Below, in pieces: positions 28,401-35,079 of a DNA stretch of 64,000 bases. The stretch lies in assembly GCF_017744015.1 (NCBI RefSeq), contig NZ_JAGHRA010000006.1:124001-188000 (forward strand), written 5' to 3'. The position numbers were made by a program, and so were the translations under genes. Under the pieces are notes generated by a model. It ran no database searches. It was not told where the DNA came from and saw only the letters and a list, made by a program, of their open reading frames with translations. Numbering within the stretch: the first letter of the stretch is position 1; the number at the start of each line of letters is the position of its first letter. Source of the DNA: Paracoccus sp. R12_2 (GTDB lineage Bacteria > Pseudomonadota > Alphaproteobacteria > Rhodobacterales > Rhodobacteraceae).

Positions 28401-28819
28401 ATCTGGTTGAATGGATGAAAGCGCGCGCCGATTGGAAGCGGCAGCAGGCGGAACGTGCAAACGCCGCGCCCGAGGCTGCGAACCAGTTCCACAACACCGC
28501 CATCGAGGCGGCATTCCGCGCCGCGCTGCCGAATTACGACATGCAGCGGCGCGACGGTCGCGTGGTGCTGTTCCGTCCGCCGCTGGACCTGCACTGGCAG
28601 GTGTCAGGCGGGCGCTGGGTCAGTGCGGCCAAGGAATATGTCTTCCCTGACAACGACCTGACCCGGTTCGCGCCGGAATTGCAGGTGATCGAGGTTCCAG
28701 GCGATCACGACAGCATGGTGCTGGAACCGAATGTCCGGGTGATGGCGGCACGCATGCGCGAGGTGATTGCCGAGTCCGAGGCCGGGATCGCGCCACGCCT
28801 GGCGCAGGCGGCGGAGTAG
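22409..28819 (+). CDS. type I polyketide synthase, KS-AT-KR-DH-ACP-TE
   Basis: A single-module 2136-aa synthase. Domains in order: ketosynthase (about 18-450; Cys190 in TACSTS, His326 in ECHGTGT, His366 in TNIGHTD); acyltransferase (about 543-850; Ser640 in GHSMGE); a ketoreductase structural part followed by the catalytic ketoreductase (NADPH loop TGGYGGIG near 1171, Ser1316/1317, Tyr1330, Asn1334); a dehydratase-like domain (His1412, Asp1582); acyl carrier (Ser1796 in GGHSLIA); and an alpha/beta-hydrolase thioesterase (Ser1942 in GFSGGG, Asp near 1968, His near 2100). KR before DH is unusual for modular PKSs. No enoylreductase or methyltransferase is present. AT specificity is unclear; malonyl-CoA is the default guess. 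Stops 3 bases before the next gene. Starts at ATG 22409 or 22421. Confidence 0.93.
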   Translation: MDGVMTGRNSSVDVPEGAIAIVGMSAHLPGAPDVATYWTNLRDGIESIRHLTVEELTANGESPARMRQKNYVPSASVLQDFEKFDAEFFGLSPKEAAIMDPQHRQFLECAWEALENAGHTPEGFDGPIGVYAGCGMGSYFYFNVCSNPDLVRNTGMFLLRHTGNDKDFLSTRVSHIFDLKGPSLSIQTACSTSLVAVHQAAQSLLNGECDMALAGGVTIELPHARGYLFEEGEILSPDGHCHAFDHRAQGTVFGSGAGCVVLRRLEDAIADGDHIWAVVRGTAINNDGAAKAGYLAPSVEGQSRAIAEAHGIAGVTADTIGYVECHGTGTYLGDPIEVAALTQAFEETTQQRGFCGIGSVKTNIGHTDTAAGVASLIKVSMALHHGQIPPSLGYEAPNPAIDFENSPFRVNATLNDFPRLNGAPRRAGVNSLGVGGTNAHAVVEEAPQRAASEESDWPFQLLVLSARSKSALDQASRNLAAHLRTHPEQDLADVAWTLKQGRRAFEHRRVLVAGSHAEAAEKLEEADPRKVFTHQELPEQPETVFMFPGGGAQFAGMARDLYETEPVFREWMDKGLDHLAPKLDYDLRALWLPQPDGIDAATERLKKPSVQLPLIMITEYALAQLWMDWGVQPAALIGHSMGENTAACLAGVMSFEDCIGLVHLRGQLFDTIAPGGMLSVPLSQEGLQAYWADDLDMASVNAPDLCVVSGPQAALDALQAKLAADEIEAQRIQIDIAAHSRMLEPILTRFGDYLRAITLSAPRLPVISNRTGKPLTDAEATSPDYWVAHLRNTVNFADGISHLMDRKCRVYVEMGPGRALSSLAQANGVPANQVVPALRHPQQDVPDDEFFIATVGRLWALGVKVDWTPIWGEARRVRVPLPTYPFQRASYFIEPGRAGAPVEEEMIQRVEGIENWGWQPHWRPRAAETEIEADELDQAPQRTWLVFADEAGLAGRAIRRLRDAGHKVIEVRAGDVYASAGEDAYTISPERGREDYDRLIHDLVAAGLAPQRIAHFWLVTAGETFRPGSSFFHRNQEQGFYSLMFLAQAIAEENLPRPIHLLAVTNGAVQVRGETLPYPEKATVAGPLRVMPRELPGVTCSALDLTLPEGRRNDAAWNSLTDHVLEEMLADPADLSAALRGDRRYEMGWRHLKLAETAGDLPQGAVVMLTGGYGGIGLTVAERLARDRGARIALVGRRALPDRDQWDRILRSAAPNDVIATRIRGVQALESAGAEVICLTADVCNLQDMQSARDETVMRFGRIDAVIHGAGVVDDAPILAKTPGSAENVFAPKVHGTEVLDKVFPDGSVGRIVVFSSTSTAIAPIGQIDYVAANEFLNAWAKSRAGGKTTVTAINWGIWSGVGMAAEALAEPEPAPVTEAGTPLLDKATFDADGTRIFTAEFTTRQWLLDGHRTRDGQALVPGTGYLDLIAEALRANGEQGGFEIRDLYFFRPLAVDDGATRKMRLSLARNDEGYAVQIRSDATADGREGYELNAQAQIGFDIDPVQAIDLKEISARCSGGVEVDPKGLVSPQEAHLRFGPRWRVLRRRAYGVGEGLAELTLPDAFRAEPAQGYPIHPALMDLATGWAMGLIEGYQANHLWVPVSYGSVRVHAPLTAEIRSWVRNAGDNRSGNPFARFDVTLTDPDGKVLIEISGFTIHRLEGAFDFSASSGKRDVIFPDQRQSDRKLSQAEERLQHNLSQGIRPEEGAEGFVRALATGKAQVVVSSMPLPQLIEQAGQGSEEIEERQGFERPQLDSDYVEPRNGIERTLVGFWQELLGVGQVGVEDSFFDLGGHSLIAVRLFAMIRKTYSVDFPISVLFEAPTIAACAAMIEERIGPQDGEATDAPKKAPSRRFTHLVPMHQGEGGPKRPFFLVAGMFGNVLNLRHLAQLLGGDRPFYGLQARGLFGEDKPHDNFVDAATDYVAELKQVQAEGPYLLGGFSGGGLIAWEMARQLEAEGEEVALTVLLDTPLPMRPWLSRQDKALIKLAELRRKGPGYLVEWMKARADWKRQQAERANAAPEAANQFHNTAIEAAFRAALPNYDMQRRDGRVVLFRPPLDLHWQVSGGRWVSAAKEYVFPDNDLTRFAPELQVIEVPGDHDSMVLEPNVRVMAARMREVIAESEAGIAPRLAQAAE

Positions 28820-28822
28820 ATC

Positions 28823-29821
28823 ATGGCCAGCGTTCTGACTGTCATCCTGAACTGGCGCACGCCCGACATGACCCTCCGCTCGGCCGAGGCGGCGATCCTG
28901 GCGATGGAGGGGATCAAGGGCGGCATCGTGATCGTCGACAACGACAGCGGCGACGGCTCGGAGGAGCGGCTGCGGGCGGCGGTCGCTGATCGCGGCTGGG
29001 ATCGCGTCCGGGTCATCCAGTCGGGCCGCAACGGCGGCTTCGGTGCGGGCAACAATGTGGGAATACGCGCCGGACTGCAGGACGGCGCGCGACCGGACCA
29101 TGTCTATCTTCTGAATTCGGACGCCTTTCCGGCAACGGACGCGATCCGCGTGTTGCTGGATCACATGCAGTCGCATCCCGAAACGGGAATGGCGGGCAGC
29201 TATATCCACGGCACAGACGACGCGCCGCATGTGACCTGCTTCCGCTTTCCCTCGGTGGCGTCCGAATTCGAGGGGGGCGCGCAGACCGGGCCGATCAGCC
29301 GCATCCTGCGTCACGCGATCATCCCGCAACCGATTCCCGATGGGACCACGCGGATGGATTGGGTCGCGGGCGCCAGCCTGATGATGCGGCAGGACATGCT
29401 GGACCGGATCGGTGCCTTCGATGAGGAATATTTCCTGTATTTCGAGGAAACCGATCTGTGTCTGCGTGCCGCGCGGGCAGGGTGGCACACCGATTACGTG
29501 CCGGCCAGCCGCGTCGCCCATATCGGGTCGGTCTCGACCGGAATGAAGGAATGGGGGCGCACGCCCGGCTACTGGTTCGACAGCCGATGGCGCTATTTCC
29601 GCAAGAATCACGGGCTGGGGACGGCAATCGCCGCGACGCTGGCGCAGACCGCCGGGTTGATGATCAACCGGCTGCGGGTCGCGCTTGGCAGTTCCCGCCG
29701 CACGGGCGGTCAGCGCTTCATGCGCGACCTGTTGGCCCACGACATACGCGCGCTGACGACGGGTATCCGGCCCGCCGTCCATCATCCTGACGAAGCTTCC
29801 GTCACCGAGAGGACGACATGA
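28823..29821 (+). CDS. family 2 glycosyltransferase between PKS and NRPS
   Basis: A 332-aa GT2 of the rhamnosyltransferase-like group. Motifs: SVLTVILNWRTPDMT at the start, VIVDNDSGDGSEE, RNGGFGAGNNVGIRAG, LLNSDAFPA (DxD equivalent) and DEEYFLYFEETDLCLRA. The motif set is complete, so it should be active. It sits 3 bases after the PKS stop and its own stop overlaps the NRPS ATG (ATGA), so all three are probably translated together. That position argues that it glycosylates the PKS-NRPS product or links it to a glycan, rather than being a general polysaccharide enzyme; this is inference. Ribosome site GGAG lies in the end of the PKS gene. Confidence 0.9.
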   Translation: MASVLTVILNWRTPDMTLRSAEAAILAMEGIKGGIVIVDNDSGDGSEERLRAAVADRGWDRVRVIQSGRNGGFGAGNNVGIRAGLQDGARPDHVYLLNSDAFPATDAIRVLLDHMQSHPETGMAGSYIHGTDDAPHVTCFRFPSVASEFEGGAQTGPISRILRHAIIPQPIPDGTTRMDWVAGASLMMRQDMLDRIGAFDEEYFLYFEETDLCLRAARAGWHTDYVPASRVAHIGSVSTGMKEWGRTPGYWFDSRWRYFRKNHGLGTAIAATLAQTAGLMINRLRVALGSSRRTGGQRFMRDLLAHDIRALTTGIRPAVHHPDEASVTERTT

Positions 29822-32800
29822 CGCAATCAGCCCTTTTCATCGGCAACGAATCCCTGCTGATCCAGTGCGCCACCCAGTGGCGCGACCGCGGGCATTCGGT
29901 CAGCGCAATCCTGACCCGCGACCCGGCCATCCGCGACTGGGCCGAGGCGCAGGGCATTCGCGTGGCGGCCCAGGCGGACACCCGCGAGCCCGGCGATCTG
30001 GAATATGACTGGCTGTTCAGCGTCGCCAACCTGTCGCTGGTGCCGGATGCGCTGCTGACCCGCGCGGCCAAGGGCGCGATCAATTTCCACGACGGCCCCC
30101 TGCCGCGCCGGGCCGGGCTGAACACACCCGCCTGGGCAATCCTTCAGGGCGACACGCAGCATGGCATCACCTGGCACCTGATCGAGGGGGATATCGACGA
30201 GGGTGACATTCTTGAACAGCGGCTGTTCGACATTGCCCCCGACGATACCACGCTGACACTGAATACCCGCGCGTTCGAGGCCGCCATCGAAAGTTTCGGC
30301 GCGGTGATCGGGCAGGTCGAAAACGGTCTGAACCGGCAGAAACAGGATCTGTCACAGCGCGGCTATCACGCCCGCGCCGACAGGCCCGAAGCTGCGGCCC
30401 GGCTGGATTTCCACGGATCGCGCGAGGCGGCGTCGCGGCTGATCCGGGGTCTGGATCATGGCGATTATGCCAACCCGATTGCCCTGGCCAAGTTCGAGGT
30501 CGAGGGCCGGGTGATTGCCGTCGCGCATGTCGAGCCGGCCGAAGGCTATGGCGCGCCCGGCACGGTCACCGCAGCCTGCGCGCAGGGCGCGACGGTGATG
30601 TTCGCCGATGGCGCGTTGCGAGTGAACGGTCTGACCGCGCTGGACGGGGCCGAGTTCGATCCGTCCAGCCTGCAAGGCAAGGTTCTCGCGACCTCTGGCG
30701 ATATGTCGAACCTGACACAGGCGATGGCGGCGGTCGTTGCCGGAGAGGGATACTGGCGAAAGGCGCTGAAATCCCTTGCGGCGGCGTCTGTTCCCTTGGC
30801 GATCAGTGGGAACGCGGCGGACGGCAAGGCGGATTGGCAGTCCCTGCCGGTCGAGGGCAGCGCAGGCGATCTTCTGGCGGCCACGGCCATGCTGGCAACG
30901 ACGCTGTCGGGCGGCGAAGCGGTCGATCTGGCCCTGCACGATCCGGCCGCGCCGCGGGCGCCCGGATATCTGTCTGACTGGGTGCCGCTGCGCGCCCATG
31001 CCGATCCCGAAGTCACGACCGACGATCTGCGCCAACGGATGACTGCGTCGCTGGAGCGGGCGCGCCAGTATCCCGCCTTCGCGCTGGATCTGCCTCTGCG
31101 CGACCCGGCAATCGACACGCCGCAGCGCCCGCAGATCGGCGTCGCGGCGGCGGGCGAATCGCCTGTCCCGGGCACCGTGATCTCGGTGGCGCCGGAGAGC
31201 GGCCACCTGCATTACGATGCCTCGCGGATCGACGCGGCGTCGGCGCGCCTGCTTGCAGCACGCCTGGCGCATCTGACGGCGGCAGTCGGGCAGGGCGGGC
31301 GCGTGGGCGATGTGGCGCCGATGCCCGATGCCGAACACGACCAGGTCGTGAATGGCTGGAACAACACCGCGACCAACTTTCCCGACATCTGCATCCACCA
31401 TGCGTTCGAGGCCCAGGTGGCGCGCACGCCGGGCGCGGTCGCGCTGACGGTCGAGGATCGCAGCCTGACCTATGCCGAACTGAACGAACGCGCCAACCGC
31501 GCGGCGCATGTGCTGCGCGGGATGGGGGTGAAGCCCGGCACGCTGGTCGGCATCTACACCGGACGCACCGAAAGCCTGCTGATCGGCACCCTGGCGATCA
31601 TGAAGGCGGGGGGCGCCTACGTGCCGCTGGACCCCGCCTATCCGGCCGACCGGATCGCGCTGTATATCGAGGACAGCGGCTGTCCGGTGATCGTGACCGA
31701 GGCTGCGCTGTCGCAGAACCTGCCCTCGCACGGCGCGCAGCTTCTGGTGCTGGATCAGGACAGCCGGCTTCCCGAGGCGGAAACAGGCAATCCGGACAGT
31801 GGCGTGACGACCTCTGATCTGGCCTATCTGATTTATACGTCGGGTTCGACCGGCCGGCCGAAAGGCGTGATGCTGGAACATCGCAATGTCGCGAATTTCT
31901 TCACCGGGATGGATGACCGCATCCAGCACGACCCGGCTGGCGTCTGGCTGGCCGTCACGTCGCTGTCCTTCGATATCTCGGTGCTGGAACTGTTCTGGAC
32001 GCTGGCGCGCGGTTTTCAGGTCGTGCTGATGGGCGATGCCGAACGCGCGCTGGTGTCGGGCGGCGCATCGGTCAGCGACAAGAAGATGGACTTCAGCCTG
32101 TTCTACTGGGGCAATGACGACGGCATCGGACGCGAGAAATATCAATTGCTGCTGGACGGCGCCAAGTTTGCTGACCAGCACGGCTTCTGCGCGGTCTGGA
32201 CGCCGGAACGCCATTTCCACGCGTTCGGCGGCCCATACCCGAATCCGTCGGTGACCGGCGCGGCGGTTGCCGCCGTGACAAGGAATCTGGAGGTTCGGGC
32301 CGGATCCTGCGTCGCGCCGCTGCATCATCCGATCCGCATCGCCGAGGAATGGGCGGTGATCGACAACCTGACCAATGGCCGGACCGGGCTGGCCATCGCA
32401 TCGGGCTGGCATCCCGAGGACTTTGTCCTGCGCCCCGAGAACTCTCCGCCGGAAAACAAGCCGGCGATGTATAAATCCATCGACATCCTGCGCCGTCTGT
32501 GGCGCGGCGAGAAGGTCGCCTTCCCGATGGCGGGCGGCAAGATGGTCGATGTCCTGACCCAGCCGCGTCCGGTGTCGGACGAAATCAATATCTGGGTGAC
32601 GACGGCGGGCAATCCGCAGACGTGGAAAGAGGCCGGCGAGATGGGCGCCCATGTGCTGACCCACCTGCTTGGCCAGTCGATCGAAGAGGTCGGCGACAAG
32701 ATCAAGATCTATCACAAGGCGCTGCGCGACAGCGGCCGCGATCCGTCCAAGTATCGCGTCACGCTGATGCTGCACAGCTATCTGGCAAAGGACCGCGAGA

Positions 32801-34392
32801 CCGCGCGCGAGGTCGCGCGCCAGCCGATGAAGGATTACCTTGCCTCGGCCGCCGCGCTGGTCAAGCAATATGCTTGGGCCTTCCCTGCCTTCAAGAAGCC
32901 GCAAGGCGTCAACAACCCGATGCAGATCGACCTCGGCAGCCTCAGCGATGAGGAAAACGAGGCCATTCTGGACTTCGCGTTCCACCGCTATTTCGAGGAT
33001 TCGGGTCTGTTCGGCACGATCGATGAGCTGCTGCCGCGCGTCGAACAGCTGAAAGAGATCGGCGTGACCGAGATCGCGGCGCTGATCGATTACGGCATCC
33101 CGCGCGAGCAGGTTCTGGAAGGTCTGAAGCCGCTGGCCGAATTGCTGGCGCGCGCAAATGCGGGCACCGCGCCCGCGCATGACGACTTCTCGATCGCGGC
33201 GCAGATTCGACGTCACGATGTGTCCCATCTGCAATGCACGCCCTCGATGGCGCGGATGATCGCGATGAACGATGACGCGCGCGCGGCGCTGGCCAGGGTG
33301 CGGCACCTGATGATCGGCGGCGAGGCACTGTCCGGGTCGCTGGTCTCCGATCTGAACCAGGCAAGCCATGCGGGCATCGAGAACATGTATGGTCCGACCG
33401 AAACGACGATCTGGTCCACGACCGCGACTGCCGACGCCGCCGAACCGATTGCCAGCATCGGCACGCCGATCGCCAACACCCAGGTTTATGTGCTGGACGA
33501 GGCCATGCAGCCGCTGCCGGTCGGTGCGCCGGGTGAATTGTGGATCGGCGGCGCAGGGGTGGCGCGCGGCTATTGGCAACGCGATGATCTGACTGACGAA
33601 CGTTTCAAGCCCAACCCGTTCCACGCGGGCCGCATGTACCGGACCGGCGATCTGGTCCGCTGGAAGGCCGACGGAAGATTGGAGTTCCTTGGACGCGCCG
33701 ATCATCAGGTGAAGATGCGCGGCTACCGGATCGAACTGGGCGAAATCGAGTCTGTCGCCGAAGGTTTTGCCGGTGTCCGTCAGGCGGTGGTCATGGCGCG
33801 CGAGGACCGGCCCGGCGATATGCGGCTGGTCGCTTATGTCACCGGCGACAGCTGGCTGGCGACCGATGCGCTGAGGGATCATCTGGCGCATGTCCTGCCG
33901 GCGCATATGGTGCCCGCCCATGTCGTGAAACTGCCGGAATTCCCGCTGACGCCGAACCGCAAGGTGGACCGCAAGGCACTGCCCGCCCCGGCCGACGCCA
34001 CGGCGCCCGCAAACCAGACCTATGTGGCGCCCGAGGTCGGTGTGCAGGCGACGATCGCGCAGGTCTGGTCGCGCATCCTCAACCGGCCCCAGATCGGCGT
34101 GAAGGACAATTTCTTCGCGCTTGGCGGCCATTCACTGCTGGCCGTGCAGGCGCATCGAGAGATAAAGCAGGCACTGGGTGGCGGGGTGAAGCTGTCGATC
34201 ACCGACATCTTCCAGTTCCCGACACTGGAGGCGCTTGCCGGGCATCTGGGCGAGGGAGATGCCGCGAACAGCGCCACCGAACCCGCCGCGGGGCCTGCGG
34301 GCGATGCGGGCACGCCCGAGGAGCGGGCAGCGGCACGGGCCAAGGCGATGTCGGATCGACGCGCGCTGCGGGCCGGGCGGCGGCAGGGCTAG
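29818..34392 (+). CDS. NRPS: formyltransferase, partial C, A domain split by luciferase-like monooxygenase, carrier
   Basis: A 1524-aa multidomain enzyme. Order: formyltransferase (1-190; Asn89-x-His91 in NFHDGPLP and Asp127 in DIDEGD) with its C-terminal subdomain (to about 285); a lone C-terminal lobe of a condensation domain (about 300-495) without the HHxxxDG lobe; adenylation part one (about 505-740; TSGSTGRPKG, FDISVLELFW); FMN-dependent luciferase-like monooxygenase (about 755-1120); adenylation part two (1122-1375; MYGPTETTIW, YRTGDLVR, NRKVDRK); carrier (Ser1439 in GGHSLLA). There is no TE or reductase domain. The monooxygenase matches the MupA/Atu3671 type known to be embedded in NRPSs. 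The pocket residues I read are D-I-L-Q-M-G-M-I-W-K, closest to known glycine codes. Likely an initiation-type module giving formyl-glycyl carrier. Stop lies 3 bases before the PPTase gene. Confidence 0.92.
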   Translation: MTQSALFIGNESLLIQCATQWRDRGHSVSAILTRDPAIRDWAEAQGIRVAAQADTREPGDLEYDWLFSVANLSLVPDALLTRAAKGAINFHDGPLPRRAGLNTPAWAILQGDTQHGITWHLIEGDIDEGDILEQRLFDIAPDDTTLTLNTRAFEAAIESFGAVIGQVENGLNRQKQDLSQRGYHARADRPEAAARLDFHGSREAASRLIRGLDHGDYANPIALAKFEVEGRVIAVAHVEPAEGYGAPGTVTAACAQGATVMFADGALRVNGLTALDGAEFDPSSLQGKVLATSGDMSNLTQAMAAVVAGEGYWRKALKSLAAASVPLAISGNAADGKADWQSLPVEGSAGDLLAATAMLATTLSGGEAVDLALHDPAAPRAPGYLSDWVPLRAHADPEVTTDDLRQRMTASLERARQYPAFALDLPLRDPAIDTPQRPQIGVAAAGESPVPGTVISVAPESGHLHYDASRIDAASARLLAARLAHLTAAVGQGGRVGDVAPMPDAEHDQVVNGWNNTATNFPDICIHHAFEAQVARTPGAVALTVEDRSLTYAELNERANRAAHVLRGMGVKPGTLVGIYTGRTESLLIGTLAIMKAGGAYVPLDPAYPADRIALYIEDSGCPVIVTEAALSQNLPSHGAQLLVLDQDSRLPEAETGNPDSGVTTSDLAYLIYTSGSTGRPKGVMLEHRNVANFFTGMDDRIQHDPAGVWLAVTSLSFDISVLELFWTLARGFQVVLMGDAERALVSGGASVSDKKMDFSLFYWGNDDGIGREKYQLLLDGAKFADQHGFCAVWTPERHFHAFGGPYPNPSVTGAAVAAVTRNLEVRAGSCVAPLHHPIRIAEEWAVIDNLTNGRTGLAIASGWHPEDFVLRPENSPPENKPAMYKSIDILRRLWRGEKVAFPMAGGKMVDVLTQPRPVSDEINIWVTTAGNPQTWKEAGEMGAHVLTHLLGQSIEEVGDKIKIYHKALRDSGRDPSKYRVTLMLHSYLAKDRETAREVARQPMKDYLASAAALVKQYAWAFPAFKKPQGVNNPMQIDLGSLSDEENEAILDFAFHRYFEDSGLFGTIDELLPRVEQLKEIGVTEIAALIDYGIPREQVLEGLKPLAELLARANAGTAPAHDDFSIAAQIRRHDVSHLQCTPSMARMIAMNDDARAALARVRHLMIGGEALSGSLVSDLNQASHAGIENMYGPTETTIWSTTATADAAEPIASIGTPIANTQVYVLDEAMQPLPVGAPGELWIGGAGVARGYWQRDDLTDERFKPNPFHAGRMYRTGDLVRWKADGRLEFLGRADHQVKMRGYRIELGEIESVAEGFAGVRQAVVMAREDRPGDMRLVAYVTGDSWLATDALRDHLAHVLPAHMVPAHVVKLPEFPLTPNRKVDRKALPAPADATAPANQTYVAPEVGVQATIAQVWSRILNRPQIGVKDNFFALGGHSLLAVQAHREIKQALGGGVKLSITDIFQFPTLEALAGHLGEGDAANSATEPAAGPAGDAGTPEERAAARAKAMSDRRALRAGRRQG

Positions 34393-34395
34393 GCC

Positions 34396-35055
34396 ATGAC
34401 AGGGCTGGCGCGCGTCATCGCGGGGCTTTTCCCCCACGGCGTCGGGTCGGCGGCCGTGACCATCGGTGCCGCGCCGCAGCCTTTGCGGGACGAACTGCGC
34501 GCTGTCGAGAACGCCGTGCCGCATCGCAGGCTCGAGTTTGCGGCGGGCCGGGCCGCGGCCCGCGCGGCGATGCGCGCCGCAGGGCTTGCCGAGGCGGCGA
34601 TCCCTATGGATGATGATCGCGCGCCTATCTGGCCGTCCGGCATGGTCGGCAGCATCACCCATGCCGAAGACGTCGCGCTGGCTGCTGTGGCGTCACTGGA
34701 TGTGGTCGCGGGCCTGGGCCTTGATGCGGAACCGGATGCGCCTCTGCCCGACGACGTCCTGTCGGAGATCTGCGACGGCGAGGAATGCGCCTGGATTGCC
34801 GGTCAGGCGCAGCCGTTGCGCTGGGCGAGGCTGATCTTCGTCGCGAAAGAAGCGGCGTTCAAGTGCCAGTATCCCGCCAGCAAGACGATCTTCGGCTTCG
34901 ACGGGATGCGGATCGGGATCGATGTGGAACGCGGCGCGCTGACGGCGGCATTTCGGCGGGCCATCCCGCCGTTTTCCGAAGCCGAGGTGTTGCATGGACG
35001 CTTCGCCCGGTCGGCTGGTCTGGTCGTCGCTGGCTTCGTCCGGCAGCATGACTAG
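34396..35055 (+). CDS. EntD-type 4'-phosphopantetheinyl transferase
   Basis: A 219-aa enzyme that moves phosphopantetheine from CoA to the serine of carrier domains. Motifs: HRRLEFAAGRAAAR near residue 45, WPSGMVGSITHAED near residue 75, GLGLDAEPD (Mg-binding Asp and Glu) near residue 110, and the WARLIFVAKEAAFKCQYP signature near residue 150. These are the EntD/PcpS-group motifs. Placed 3 bases after the NRPS, so its dedicated substrates are likely the PKS Ser1796 and NRPS Ser1439; a general AcpS should be elsewhere. All active-site residues appear present. Confidence 0.92.
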   Translation: MTGLARVIAGLFPHGVGSAAVTIGAAPQPLRDELRAVENAVPHRRLEFAAGRAAARAAMRAAGLAEAAIPMDDDRAPIWPSGMVGSITHAEDVALAAVASLDVVAGLGLDAEPDAPLPDDVLSEICDGEECAWIAGQAQPLRWARLIFVAKEAAFKCQYPASKTIFGFDGMRIGIDVERGALTAAFRRAIPPFSEAEVLHGRFARSAGLVVAGFVRQHD

Positions 35056-35079
35056 GATATATCTGTAATCGGGGAAGAC

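Noticed and set aside
30352..34131. 1259-codon open frame on the minus strand opposite the NRPS
   Set aside because: High-GC antisense shadow: Arg/His/Gln-rich with no domain, while the plus strand has complete enzyme motifs.
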